Positions 1 through 6,036 of a DNA stretch of 15,910 nt are shown here, in pieces. How positions within the stretch are numbered: the stretch's first letter is position 1; each line of letters begins with the position of its first letter. Where the stretch lies: assembly GCA_002353935.1 (NCBI GenBank), contig DEKP01000029.1:9261-25170 (forward strand), read 5' to 3'. This stretch comes from Ruminococcaceae bacterium UBA2719 (GTDB lineage Bacteria; Bacillota; Clostridia; Oscillospirales; Acutalibacteraceae). The notes below the pieces were generated by a model. It did not search any database. It saw nothing but the letters and a program-made list of their open reading frames with translations, and was not told the DNA's origin. A program made the position numbers and the translations under genes.

Positions 1-71
1 CGGATAACGGGGCTCGAACCCGCCACATCCACCTTGGGAAGGTGGCGCTCTACCAAATGAGCTATATCCGC
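1..71 (-). tRNA. tRNA-Gly (anticodon CCC), 3' end cut by window edge
   Basis: Read on the minus strand from base 71, the sequence folds as a cloverleaf. The acceptor starts GCGGATA and pairs with TATCCG at the window edge. The D-arm has TTGGTAGAGC, the anticodon stem is CCACC/GGTGG around loop TTCCCAA (anticodon CCC), and the T-arm has GGTTCGAGCC. The last acceptor base, the discriminator and any CCA lie outside the window. CCC decodes GGG glycine codons. A sigma-A-like promoter sits about 15 bases upstream. Confidence 0.95.
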
Positions 72-87
72 ACAATTAATTTTTATT

Positions 88-116
88 AGTATAAATTATT
101 TTTTTATTTAAGTCAA
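88..116 (-). promoter_or_regulatory. promoter of tRNA-Gly
   Basis: On the minus strand there is TTGACT (111-116), a 17-base spacer, and TATACT (88-93). The start would be about ten bases before the mature tRNA 5' end. Near-consensus boxes and exact spacing make this a good sigma-A promoter. It lies outside the direct repeat at 171, so the accessory segment has not disrupted it. Confidence 0.75.
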
Positions 117-170
117 TAGCAATAAAACTTAAATAAACTGATTTTAGATAAACTAAAATTCTTAAATTAA

Positions 171-192
171 AATCTATCAAAATATTTAATTT
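171..192. repeat. left copy of 22-bp direct repeat bounding accessory segment
   Basis: Bases 171-192 match 2119-2140 at 21 of 22 positions, differing only at C174 versus T2122. They share the uninterrupted core TATCAAAATATTTAATTT. The repeat is AT-rich, so chance similarity is not excluded. However, the two copies lie at the outer ends of the MORN and RHS remnants. This copy lies at the end of the MORN-like reading frame. Confidence 0.6.
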
Positions 193-345
193 TGTATATT
201 CCCAGCCGTATGCGCTTGTGTATGTACACTTGCCGTTGTATTTACCCTATGTTCACTGTCCGTCATAGGTTGCACCGTCTGTGTAAATCGCCTTTCCGTC
301 TCCGTCATAGTAGCCATTTACAAAGTTACCTGTGTATATGTAGCC
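193..345 (-). pseudogene. MORN-repeat protein remnant
   Basis: Reading leftwards from base 345, the frame encodes typical MORN units: GYIYTGNFVNGYYDGDGKAI, then YTDGATYDGQ. It then meets TGA at 253-255 and TAG at 247-249, and in the same frame continues as GKYNGKCTYTSAYGWEYTK. The TGA stands where MORN repeats carry Trp, so one TGG-to-TGA change would explain it. No start or ribosome site fits this piece. The frame is open upstream into the end of the neighbouring gene, but that part does not look like protein. MORN units are short beta-hairpin repeats found in many secreted and toxin-associated bacterial proteins. This is a decayed fragment of about three units, probably from the same accessory locus as the RHS fragment. 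Confidence 0.65.
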
Positions 346-439
346 GTTCATGTTAGGCTCAAAGACAGTCGCTTCTTTTTGTAAAAACTTTAAAACAAAT
401 CTCAAGCACCAATTTAAGAATGGATTTACTATTACAAAG

Positions 440-1558
440 CTACTCTTGACCACCTAAAGCTCTAAAAATGTAATCGCCTATTATTTTTACATTTTCAACA
501 TACTTAGAAACACCATCTATATCTTTTAGTTCATAGGTATAATTTGTGTGCTTCTTAAACGAGAAATAAACGCTTTTGTATTCTATTAAAGTCTGCAAGT
601 AATGTCCTCTGTGTAGTGGACGAATAAACAAAAGCAATTCTGAATCTTCATTCTCTATATTCCCTACTTTTTTCTTAAAAGTTATCCCAGCATTATCCGG
701 GTCTTTTGAAGTAAGCATTTTCCACCCATCCAAACACATAATTTCTTTCGCAATTTTTCTTACATTAATTGTATCCTTCGGTACAGGTTCCGGAAAAAGA
801 TATTTTTCATTAAACTGATATGGAAGATTTTTAGTAATGTCCGGCAGCTGTTCAATCATTGCATTAAACTTACTTTCGTTGTCCTCATAAATACTATTCC
901 ATTTTGCACGTTCTATTTCATTTGATGGAGCATACAAGATATTGCTTTTTGCAATTTTTCCACAACGCTCAATGATTCTCTGTATTTGTATGTTTGATTT
1001 AAATCTTTCATGAAAGGATAAGGTCAAATAAACTGTGCCTTTTCTTGTTTCTTTAGAAAAAATAATTGAATTGGATAAATAGTTTTCTCCATTATGATAG
1101 CAACTCTTCGCTTTTTCAAAGCCATAAGTATGGTAATAATCAGCATTGGTCGATTGTTCCCAATCAATTCTATCAAGACCAAGCATTAAAGTGGAATAGC
1201 AACGCGGTTTGGATTTTGTAAAATACTCTGCAAGAGCTGTAAATTCATCAAAAGATAATGATTGCTGTTCATGTGGGTTAAAATCTTCCCATTCCTCGCC
1301 TAAATTTGATAAAACCAAAACACGCTTATCTTCTTCAGGAATCCAGTCAGAATTAATCATATGCTTATAGTAATACTCATACTCGTATTTTTTTAGATCT
1401 ATTTGAGGAATGTCTTTTTGAATTCTATCAAAATCTTTGACTCCCCAAAACTCAAATATCAGCGAATTATGCCTAATGGATTTTATCAATTCTGTCATGA
1501 TAGCGAAAGCTTTGTTTTTATCTGAAAACTTAAATTGTAATATGTTATATTTTTCCAT
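440..1558 (-). CDS. uncharacterised 372-aa protein in RHS/MORN accessory segment
   Basis: An intact frame with ATG at 1558, preceded on the minus strand by AAGGAGAT at good spacing, so the start is well supported. I do not recognise the family. The protein is soluble-looking, without signal peptide or membrane segment. It is rich in aromatic and charged residues (for example KKYEYEYYYKHM near residue 60) and ends in a mixed Lys/Tyr/Phe region and GGQE. It lies downstream of a truncated RHS core on the same strand and upstream of a MORN remnant. That is the place where an immunity gene or an orphan partner gene sits in polymorphic-toxin loci. Immunity is inference from position only. No clear promoter is seen in 1559-1667, although a short palindrome (AATATGG/CCATATT, about 1600-1617) lies there. 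That the gene is intact while both neighbours are broken suggests it may still be useful to the cell. Confidence 0.75.
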   Translation of the reverse strand: MEKYNILQFKFSDKNKAFAIMTELIKSIRHNSLIFEFWGVKDFDRIQKDIPQIDLKKYEYEYYYKHMINSDWIPEEDKRVLVLSNLGEEWEDFNPHEQQSLSFDEFTALAEYFTKSKPRCYSTLMLGLDRIDWEQSTNADYYHTYGFEKAKSCYHNGENYLSNSIIFSKETRKGTVYLTLSFHERFKSNIQIQRIIERCGKIAKSNILYAPSNEIERAKWNSIYEDNESKFNAMIEQLPDITKNLPYQFNEKYLFPEPVPKDTINVRKIAKEIMCLDGWKMLTSKDPDNAGITFKKKVGNIENEDSELLLFIRPLHRGHYLQTLIEYKSVYFSFKKHTNYTYELKDIDGVSKYVENVKIIGDYIFRALGGQE

Positions 1559-1667
1559 ATTTATCTCCTTTTTTATGTTAATAAATTAAACACATACGAA
1601 ATATGGTATCCATATTGAAAGATCGAACTAATTACCGCCCTATCCGCCGGTAAAGGAAGGAAGATAA

Positions 1668-2138
1668 TCAAGAAGTCCAGCACCAGCTGTAGCTTGCGAG
1701 CACGTCCGCTGTATTTGACACCACCTGCGCTACCGAGCCTCTTCCGTCATATAAATAGTAGTCCTTTTCATAATCATCCGATTCTGTGTTGTATGTATCG
1801 GCAATGGTGTCTACCGCTATGCGTTCGTTACCGTAGGTATATACGTTTTTAAGCTCGTTTCGCTTGCCGTATTCCATTAAAACCTGTGTATTTTCGGTAT
1901 TTACATTGTTTACATAGTATGTAAGTTCATAATCTACACGGGTTTTTTCATCGGGGTTTTCGGGAATAACGACAGATTGCCCGCTTGCTGTATTTCCATT
2001 TTTTATGGATTTTCTTTCTTCGGACGTTTCCTTAGACGCTGCATCACTTTCTGTATATTTTACCACAGTGTGACCATCACTGTCCAGTACATAACCGACT
2101 ATTTGTTCAATATCAGAGAATTTATCAAAATATTTAAT
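1668..2138 (-). pseudogene. C-terminal fragment of an RHS-repeat protein
   Basis: The open frame runs from 2138 to a TGA at 1668 (157 codons), with an in-frame TAA just upstream at 2139-2141. Recognisable RHS/YD-core features are VLDSDGHTVVKYT, the spacer LTYYVNNVNTENTQVLMEYG, VYTYGNERIAVD, and near the end YYLYDGRGSVAQVVS and VLASYS. In full RHS proteins this is followed by YDPFG and the hypervariable toxin tip. Here the frame breaks to WCWTS and stops. There is no ATG with a ribosome site and no N-terminal body, so this is a remnant. RHS proteins are large cell-surface or secreted polymorphic toxins. The frame enters the right copy of the 22-bp direct repeat exactly where homology ends, which suggests that the repeat marks a recombination junction. 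Confidence 0.75.
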
Positions 2139-2140
2139 TT
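2119..2140. repeat. right copy of 22-bp direct repeat bounding accessory segment
   Basis: This is the partner of 171-192, with one mismatch. It lies at the upstream edge of the RHS fragment and ends five bases before the promoter of the dnaD-like gene. The segment between the repeats is about 1.95 kb. Confidence 0.6.
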
Positions 2141-2144
2141 ATAG

Positions 2145-2173
2145 TAGAACTTGAGAAAAATTTGTGTTATAAT
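2145..2173 (+). promoter_or_regulatory. promoter of dnaD-dnaC operon (extended -10)
   Basis: TGTTATAAT (2165-2173) is a perfect extended -10. A poor -35 (TAGAAC, 2145-2150) stands 17 bases upstream. Transcription would start near 2180, inside the alternative N-terminal extension from TTG 2151. This is why the later ATG at 2205 is chosen as the gene start. Confidence 0.65.
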
Positions 2174-2204
2174 ATGTAATAATTTTATTTTTGGAAGTAA
2201 TTAT

Positions 2205-3218
2205 ATGTCGTATAATATAAATTTAGGAGACTGGAAATCTGTTTTTGCGGTGCCGTCGTCGATTGTGGATAAACATCTTAAAATAGCAAGTGAAAATGAA
2301 CTTAAAGTGTTGTTATATATACTTAAGAATTCTTCTGCTGATAATACTAAATCAACGATAGCTTCTGCTTTGTCTATAAATGAAAACGAAGTAAAGAATG
2401 CGGTGGATTTTTGGATAGAACGCGGATTGTTAGTAGACAGCGAAGATGTTTTAGTACCTCAGTCCGATAAAGTTAAAGATTCTAAAGGAATTGAATATAA
2501 CAGTAGGGAAGAGAAGAAAAGTGTTTCTAAAAAAGCTTTACCTATTAATCGTGTAGTTCGCCCAAATGCAGTTTTTGTTGCTCAAAAGCTTAAAAATGAT
2601 AAAAATTTAGCTGCTTTGCTTGATGATGCTCAAATAGCTTTATCAAAAACACTGTCTCCGGGAGATATTTCAACTTTGGTTATGCTCAACGATACATATG
2701 GTTTACCGTGCGAAGTTATTGCGCTTTTGATTAATTATAGCGTATCTATAGGAAAATCAAATATGCATGCGATCGAAAAAATCGGCATATCATGGTCTGA
2801 AAAAGATGTGTTTACGATCGAGCTTGCAGAAAAAGAAATTGAGAGAATGTTGCTTTCAAATAATGCTTGGGCGCATGTTTCGCGAATATTCGGTATACAT
2901 AATGTCGGAAATCCGACAAAATCGCAACTTCAATTTGCAGATACATGGATCAACGAATGGCGTTTTTCAGACGAAATGTTGCAGGAAGCATATGAACGCT
3001 GCGTAAATACTAAGGGGGAATATAATATTAGATATATTAACGCGATTTTATCTAAATGGAATAAGTCAGATATAAAATCGTTAGAAGTTTTACGCAACGT
3101 TGAAATAAACACAAAAAAGCCGATTGTAAAGAAAAGCAACAAACCTTCGGTTTATTCTTCGGAAGGTGCGTCTTATGATTTGGCTTCTTATGAGAAAAAA
3201 AGTATTTTTGATGATTAA
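2205..3218 (+). CDS. DnaD-like replication initiation / primosome protein
   Basis: 337 aa from ATG 2205, with GGAAG eight bases upstream. The frame is open further up to TTG 2151, but the promoter overlaps that extension. The N-terminal ~85 residues look like the winged-helix DDBH1 domain (ENELKVLLYILKNS, then a helix-turn-helix-like SALSINENEVKNAVDFW). The middle and C-terminal parts contain two DnaD/DDBH2-type helical blocks. The second ends in YINAILSKW, the YxxxIxxxW signature of this family, which is used for DNA binding. A charged tail follows. DnaD/DnaB-type proteins remodel DNA at the origin or at stalled forks and help load the replicative helicase. The next gene is the helicase loader, 12 bases downstream, as is common in Clostridia. 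The exact role (DnaD or DnaB equivalent) cannot be fixed from sequence. Confidence 0.88.
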   Translation: MSYNINLGDWKSVFAVPSSIVDKHLKIASENELKVLLYILKNSSADNTKSTIASALSINENEVKNAVDFWIERGLLVDSEDVLVPQSDKVKDSKGIEYNSREEKKSVSKKALPINRVVRPNAVFVAQKLKNDKNLAALLDDAQIALSKTLSPGDISTLVMLNDTYGLPCEVIALLINYSVSIGKSNMHAIEKIGISWSEKDVFTIELAEKEIERMLLSNNAWAHVSRIFGIHNVGNPTKSQLQFADTWINEWRFSDEMLQEAYERCVNTKGEYNIRYINAILSKWNKSDIKSLEVLRNVEINTKKPIVKKSNKPSVYSSEGASYDLASYEKKSIFDD

Positions 3219-3230
3219 TTAGGAGTTTTT

Positions 3231-4217
3231 ATGTCATACTCACAAAAGAGCATTAATAAAGCAAAAGAAAAAATGAACGCTCGTCGAGCTTCTGCTTTCA
3301 GTGTTGCAGATTATAGAAAAAGCAAGCTGTATTCGGAGTATCCAAAGCTGGAAGAGATTGAGAAAGAACTTAATAATATCGGAGTATCAACAGCCAAAGC
3401 GGTTTTATCCGGAAAAAATGTTTTAGAGCAACTTTCCAAATTAAGAGATAAGAGCGTTGATCTCCAAAAAAAATACGATATTATTTTGAATTCAAACGGA
3501 TATCCCAAAGATTATTTAGAGCCGCATTTTGTTTGTGAAAAATGCAAAGATACGGGATATTATGAGACGAACAACAAGACGTTGATGTGCGACTGTTTAA
3601 AAAAGATGATTATATCGTGTGAATGTGAAGAATTAAATGAAATTTCTCCGCTGAAATTATCTACATTTGATTCATTTAAATTATCTTATTACAGCGATCA
3701 GCCAGATGCACAGGGCAGGGTACCGATTAACCGTATGTCAAAAATATTTAATTATTGCAGAGAATATGCGGATAAATTTTCGCTGGATTCTAAGAGCTTG
3801 CTTATGTGCGGCGCAACCGGTTTGGGTAAAACACATTTAAGCCTTGCTATTGCTAACGAAGTTATACAAAGAGGATTTTCGGTTGTATATGTATCTGCAC
3901 CCGATATTTTATCACAACTGAGTAAGGAGCAGTTTTATCATCAGCCAAATATAGATAAAGATACTTTTAAAATGCTCTTGGATTGTGACTTACTGATTTT
4001 AGATGATTTGGGAACAGAGTTTATTTCTCCATATTCTGTTGCAGCGGTATACAACATATTTAATTCCAGACTGTTAAAATCTAAGCCGACAATAATAAAT
4101 ACTAACTATAATTTGTCAGAACTGGAGACTACATATTCCCAGAGATTTATGTCCAGAATAATGGGTTCTTGTGATCGGCTCGATTTTATAGGCTCAGATA
4201 TTCGCACTAAACTTTAA
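3231..4217 (+). CDS. AAA+ helicase loader, DnaC/DnaI-like
   Basis: 328 aa from ATG 3231, with AGGAG just upstream. The N-terminal ~90 residues are helical and charged. A zinc-ribbon-like cluster follows with C102, C105, C120 and C122 (CEKCKDTGYY...CDC), as in DnaI-type loaders. The AAA+ domain has Walker A GATGLGKT at 194-201, Walker B LLILDD at 254-259, a sensor-like IINTN near 288-292, and arginines in SQRFMSRI near 303-310. The family binds the replicative hexameric helicase and loads it on single-stranded DNA during initiation or restart. The gene is in an operon with the DnaD-like protein. IstB-type transposon ATPases share the fold, but the zinc cluster and gene partner argue for the replication role. 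No intrinsic terminator is visible after it. The tRNA promoter begins within 20 bases. Confidence 0.9.
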   Translation: MSYSQKSINKAKEKMNARRASAFSVADYRKSKLYSEYPKLEEIEKELNNIGVSTAKAVLSGKNVLEQLSKLRDKSVDLQKKYDIILNSNGYPKDYLEPHFVCEKCKDTGYYETNNKTLMCDCLKKMIISCECEELNEISPLKLSTFDSFKLSYYSDQPDAQGRVPINRMSKIFNYCREYADKFSLDSKSLLMCGATGLGKTHLSLAIANEVIQRGFSVVYVSAPDILSQLSKEQFYHQPNIDKDTFKMLLDCDLLILDDLGTEFISPYSVAAVYNIFNSRLLKSKPTIINTNYNLSELETTYSQRFMSRIMGSCDRLDFIGSDIRTKL

Positions 4218-4234
4218 AAATCTTTTAAAATTCC

Positions 4235-4262
4235 TTGACAACTTAGAAATTTTGGATATAAT
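4235..4262 (+). promoter_or_regulatory. promoter of tRNA-Gln/tRNA-Pro unit
   Basis: A consensus TTGACA (4235-4240) and consensus TATAAT (4257-4262) are separated by 16 bases. The start would be near 4269, a few bases before the mature tRNA-Gln 5' end. This is the strongest promoter in the window, as expected for stable RNA. Confidence 0.85.
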
Positions 4263-4274
4263 ATGTATGTGTAT

Positions 4275-4348
4275 TGCGGAATTGTGTAAGGGTAGCACAG
4301 CAGACTCTGACTCTGTATGTCTGGGTTCGAATCCTAGTTCCGCAGCCA
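4275..4348 (+). tRNA. tRNA-Gln (anticodon CTG), CCA encoded
   Basis: The acceptor TGCGGAA pairs with TTCCGCA (4338-4344), followed by discriminator G and an encoded CCA. The D-loop has AAGGGTAGC, the anticodon stem is GCAGA/TCTGT around CTCTGAC (anticodon CTG), and the T-arm has GGTTCGAATCC. It reads CAG glutamine codons. The U1-A72 acceptor end is typical of bacterial tRNA-Gln. Confidence 0.95.
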
Positions 4349-4377
4349 TAGGCCTCGATTTATCGGGGCTATTTTTT
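4349..4377 (+). terminator. terminator-like hairpin between the two tRNA genes
   Basis: The stem TAG-CCTCGA / TCGGGGCTA has one bulged G (4352), one G-T pair and a TTTA loop (4359-4362), followed directly by six T (4372-4377). tRNA-Pro begins two bases after the T run. No promoter for tRNA-Pro fits in the gap, so this element probably lets some transcription through, or serves as a processing spacer. Confidence 0.65.
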
Positions 4378-4378
4378 C

Positions 4379-4455
4379 CGAGGTGTAGCGCAGTTTGGTA
4401 GCGCGCTTCGTTCGGGACGAAGAAGTCGCAGGTTCGAATCCTGTCACCTCGACCA
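4379..4455 (+). tRNA. tRNA-Pro (anticodon CGG), CCA encoded
   Basis: The acceptor CGAGGTG pairs with CACCTCG (4445-4451), then discriminator A and CCA. The anticodon stem is CTTCG/CGAAG around TTCGGGA (anticodon CGG), with D-loop TTTGGTAGC and T-arm GGTTCGAATCC. It reads CCG proline codons. It appears to be co-transcribed with tRNA-Gln through an intervening terminator-like hairpin. Confidence 0.95.
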
Positions 4456-4460
4456 GTATG

Positions 4461-4502
4461 AGTGTTCATAACGGATGCAGTTATGAACGCTTATTCTTTT
4501 TT
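4461..4502 (+). terminator. intrinsic terminator after tRNA-Pro
   Basis: GTGTTCATAAC (4462-4472) pairs with GTTATGAACGC (4480-4490) across a 7-base loop, with one G-T pair. A T-rich tract follows (TTATTCTTTTTTTA). This ends the tRNA unit. Confidence 0.8.
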
Positions 4503-4564
4503 ACTGTGTTATTTTGAATTTGGCTTTACAAATCCTATGTTCGCTAAAGAACAAGATACGTCAA

Positions 4565-4593
4565 TTGTATTCACTGTTTTTTTGTGTTACAAT
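4565..4593 (+). promoter_or_regulatory. promoter of XRE regulator gene
   Basis: TTGTAT (4565-4570), a 17-base spacer, and TACAAT (4588-4593) preceded by TGT form an extended -10. Transcription from about 4600 leaves a leader of about 125 bases before ATG 4726. Confidence 0.7.
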
Positions 4594-4635
4594 AGTCTTA
4601 TTAATTGCAGATTTATTAGCCTGACACATATGTCT

Positions 4636-4687
4636 ACCGCAGGAAAGCGGCTTTTTCTCACTTTATGTCGTGTTCAAAACCTGCGGT
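4636..4687 (+). promoter_or_regulatory. leader with two competing pairings upstream of XRE regulator
   Basis: ACCGCAGG (4636-4643) is the perfect complement of CCTGCGGT (4680-4687). The same left arm contains CCGC (4637-4640), which can instead pair with GCGG (4647-4650), followed by CTTTTT (4651-4656). The short hairpin plus T run resembles a weak terminator, and the long pairing would disrupt it. This arrangement is attenuator-like, but the terminator stem is only four base pairs, so function is speculative. Confidence 0.35.
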
Positions 4688-4725
4688 CTGAGATATTATT
4701 TGTGTCAAGAAAGGAGAATAACCGT

Positions 4726-5304
4726 ATGGATCAAAAAAAAATCGGCTCATTCTTGCGGAAGCTGAGAACAGCAAAAGGCTTGACACAAGAACAGCTTGCC
4801 GAAAAGCTGAATGTTTCGGGCAGGACTGTGTCACGCTGGGAAAACGGGAATAATATGCCCGACTTATCAATTATTGTTGAGCTTGCGGATTTTTATGACG
4901 TTGATATACGCGAGCTTCTTAACGGAGAAAGGAAAAGTGAGAAAATGAACGAAGATTTAAAAGAAACCAGTTTAAAAATGGCAGACTATGCAGAAGCAGA
5001 AAAGCAATTACTTACGAAAAGGTTACGCATATTTAGTTTGATAGGATTGCTGTCGCTTTTAACAGCTTTGGTGTTTGTCGGACTAAAATTTGAGCAAATA
5101 AATCCTTTGCTTGCGTGTATAGAATATACATGCTTTGGTCTTGCTGTTGGGGGATTGAATGCAGGTGTATTCATTTCCACAGGTGTGCCCGCTAAAATCA
5201 GAAGCAATCCGAGAGGAAGAAGAATCGCAAAGGCAATCGGAATAATATGTCTTGTAATTATAATTATAGGTGTTATTTTATGCGCTGTTTTATCAATTAA
5301 TTAA
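4726..5304 (+). CDS. XRE-family DNA-binding regulator with membrane-spanning C-terminus
   Basis: 192 aa from ATG 4726, with AAGGAG nine bases upstream. The frame is open upstream to 4462, but that part crosses the tRNA terminator and promoter, so it is not used. Residues ~6-62 form a classic HTH_3/XRE domain (GSFLRKLRTAKGLTQEQLAE, then SGRTVSRWENG and the helix around NMPDLSIIVELADFY). A charged linker (~65-100) leads to three hydrophobic stretches: ~102-121, ~128-151 and ~169-191. The protein is therefore probably anchored in the membrane with its HTH in the cytoplasm. This architecture is common in Firmicutes, and targets are usually unknown. The gene is a single unit with its own extended -10 promoter, a structured leader and a strong terminator. 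Autoregulation is plausible but not shown. Confidence 0.88.
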   Translation: MDQKKIGSFLRKLRTAKGLTQEQLAEKLNVSGRTVSRWENGNNMPDLSIIVELADFYDVDIRELLNGERKSEKMNEDLKETSLKMADYAEAEKQLLTKRLRIFSLIGLLSLLTALVFVGLKFEQINPLLACIEYTCFGLAVGGLNAGVFISTGVPAKIRSNPRGRRIAKAIGIICLVIIIIGVILCAVLSIN

Positions 5305-5337
5305 GTCTATTATGATGGATGCTTGACCTAAGCAAAA

Positions 5338-5368
5338 ATTCTGTCGAAAAATTCGGCAGGATTTTTTT
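5338..5368 (+). terminator. intrinsic terminator after XRE regulator
   Basis: ATTCTGTCGAA (5338-5348) pairs with TTCGGCAGGAT (5352-5362) with two G-T pairs and a 3-base loop. It is followed by a seven-T run (5362-5368). Confidence 0.88.
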
Positions 5369-5431
5369 ATGTGTGTTATGCTTATAATTTTTATATTTTA
5401 AAATAATTTGCAAATATTAAATAATAAATTC

Positions 5432-5460
5432 TTGCGTTTGGATTAGTTTTATAGTATAAT
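5432..5460 (+). promoter_or_regulatory. promoter of lipoprotein gene
   Basis: TTGCGT (5432-5437), 17 bases, and consensus TATAAT (5455-5460). The leader would be about 25 bases, with AAGGGG before the ATG at 5493. Confidence 0.7.
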
Positions 5461-5492
5461 ATCTATCGAATTTTATATTAAGGGGTATTTAT

Positions 5493-5957
5493 ATGAAAAA
5501 AATTCTTTCTATTGTTTTTGTTTTAGCAATCGTTTGTACTATTTTTGCCGGATGTTCTAATTCAAAGAATGTCGATTTGCCTTCTGTTATGGAAGAGATA
5601 AATTCTAAATTTTCTATTTCCGGCTTGACTGTTGTCGATGATGTCCAAAAGCTTAATAGATATTATCAAATAGAAGAAGCGGACGTTAAACAATATGCTG
5701 CGGAGTTTTCTACAGACGCTACAAAGTTTATGGAGATTGTGCTTGTAGAAGCGAATGACTCACAAACTCTGTCGAAAATCACTACACTTCTTAACAACCA
5801 TCTTGATTCACGTATAAGCGAAGGTAAAAGCTATTCTCCTGAGTCGGTTGAAATGTTGGAAAAATGTTCAGTTAAAACCTACGGTAATTATGCGACTTTA
5901 ATAATTTCAGATAACGCTTCGGATATTGACGAATTCTTTGCATCTAAAGTAAAATAA
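5493..5957 (+). CDS. lipoprotein, DUF4358-like
   Basis: 154 aa. The start ATG has AAGGGG about eight bases upstream. Residues 1-20 are a lipoprotein signal peptide (KK, then ILSIVFVLAIVCTIF) with lipobox FAGC, so Cys21 would be lipidated and the protein held on the outer face of the membrane. The mature ~130 residues show a pattern typical of the DUF4358 family: a mixed alpha/beta domain with a central MEIVLVEANDSQTL, a conserved-looking arginine near LDSRISEGKSYSP, and a final YGNYATLIISD strand. The function of that family is unknown. The gene is monocistronic, with its own promoter and a strong terminator. The family call is from memory of the pattern, so it is moderate. The lipoprotein nature is clear. 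Confidence 0.82.
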   Translation: MKKILSIVFVLAIVCTIFAGCSNSKNVDLPSVMEEINSKFSISGLTVVDDVQKLNRYYQIEEADVKQYAAEFSTDATKFMEIVLVEANDSQTLSKITTLLNNHLDSRISEGKSYSPESVEMLEKCSVKTYGNYATLIISDNASDIDEFFASKVK

Positions 5958-5968
5958 TTCTTCATTTT

Positions 5969-6006
5969 GGCAGATGTCTTAGTTTCGGCATCTGCCTTAT
6001 TTTTTT
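5969..6006 (+). terminator. intrinsic terminator after lipoprotein gene
   Basis: GGCAGATG (5969-5976) pairs perfectly with CATCTGCC (5989-5996), with a 12-base loop. It is followed by TTATTTTTTT. Confidence 0.85.
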
Positions 6007-6036
6007 ATAAAATTCTTATAAGTAAGGAAATAGGTT

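Noticed and set aside
247..255. Stop-codon recoding (TGA read as Trp) in the MORN frame
   Set aside because: Other genes here read as normal standard-code proteins, a TAG lies two codons on, and there is no start signal. Decay is simpler.
253..453. 66-aa minus-strand gene covering the MORN piece
   Set aside because: It would start with GTG inside the end of the 372-aa gene, its first 35 residues look non-coding, and the MORN part continues past the stops. It is annotated as a pseudogene instead.
2151..2204. 18-residue N-terminal extension of the DnaD-like protein from TTG 2151
   Set aside because: It contains the extended -10 promoter and no ribosome site. ATG 2205 has a good one and the family-like N-terminus.
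4194..4469. Minus-strand frame with a GDRIRTCDFF...ELGFEPRHTESESAV type sequence
   Set aside because: It is the antisense translation of the two tRNA genes, a well-known spurious protein in databases, with no ribosome site.
4462..4725. 88-residue upstream extension of the XRE regulator
   Set aside because: It runs through the tRNA terminator, the promoter and the structured leader. The HTH starts normally at 4726.
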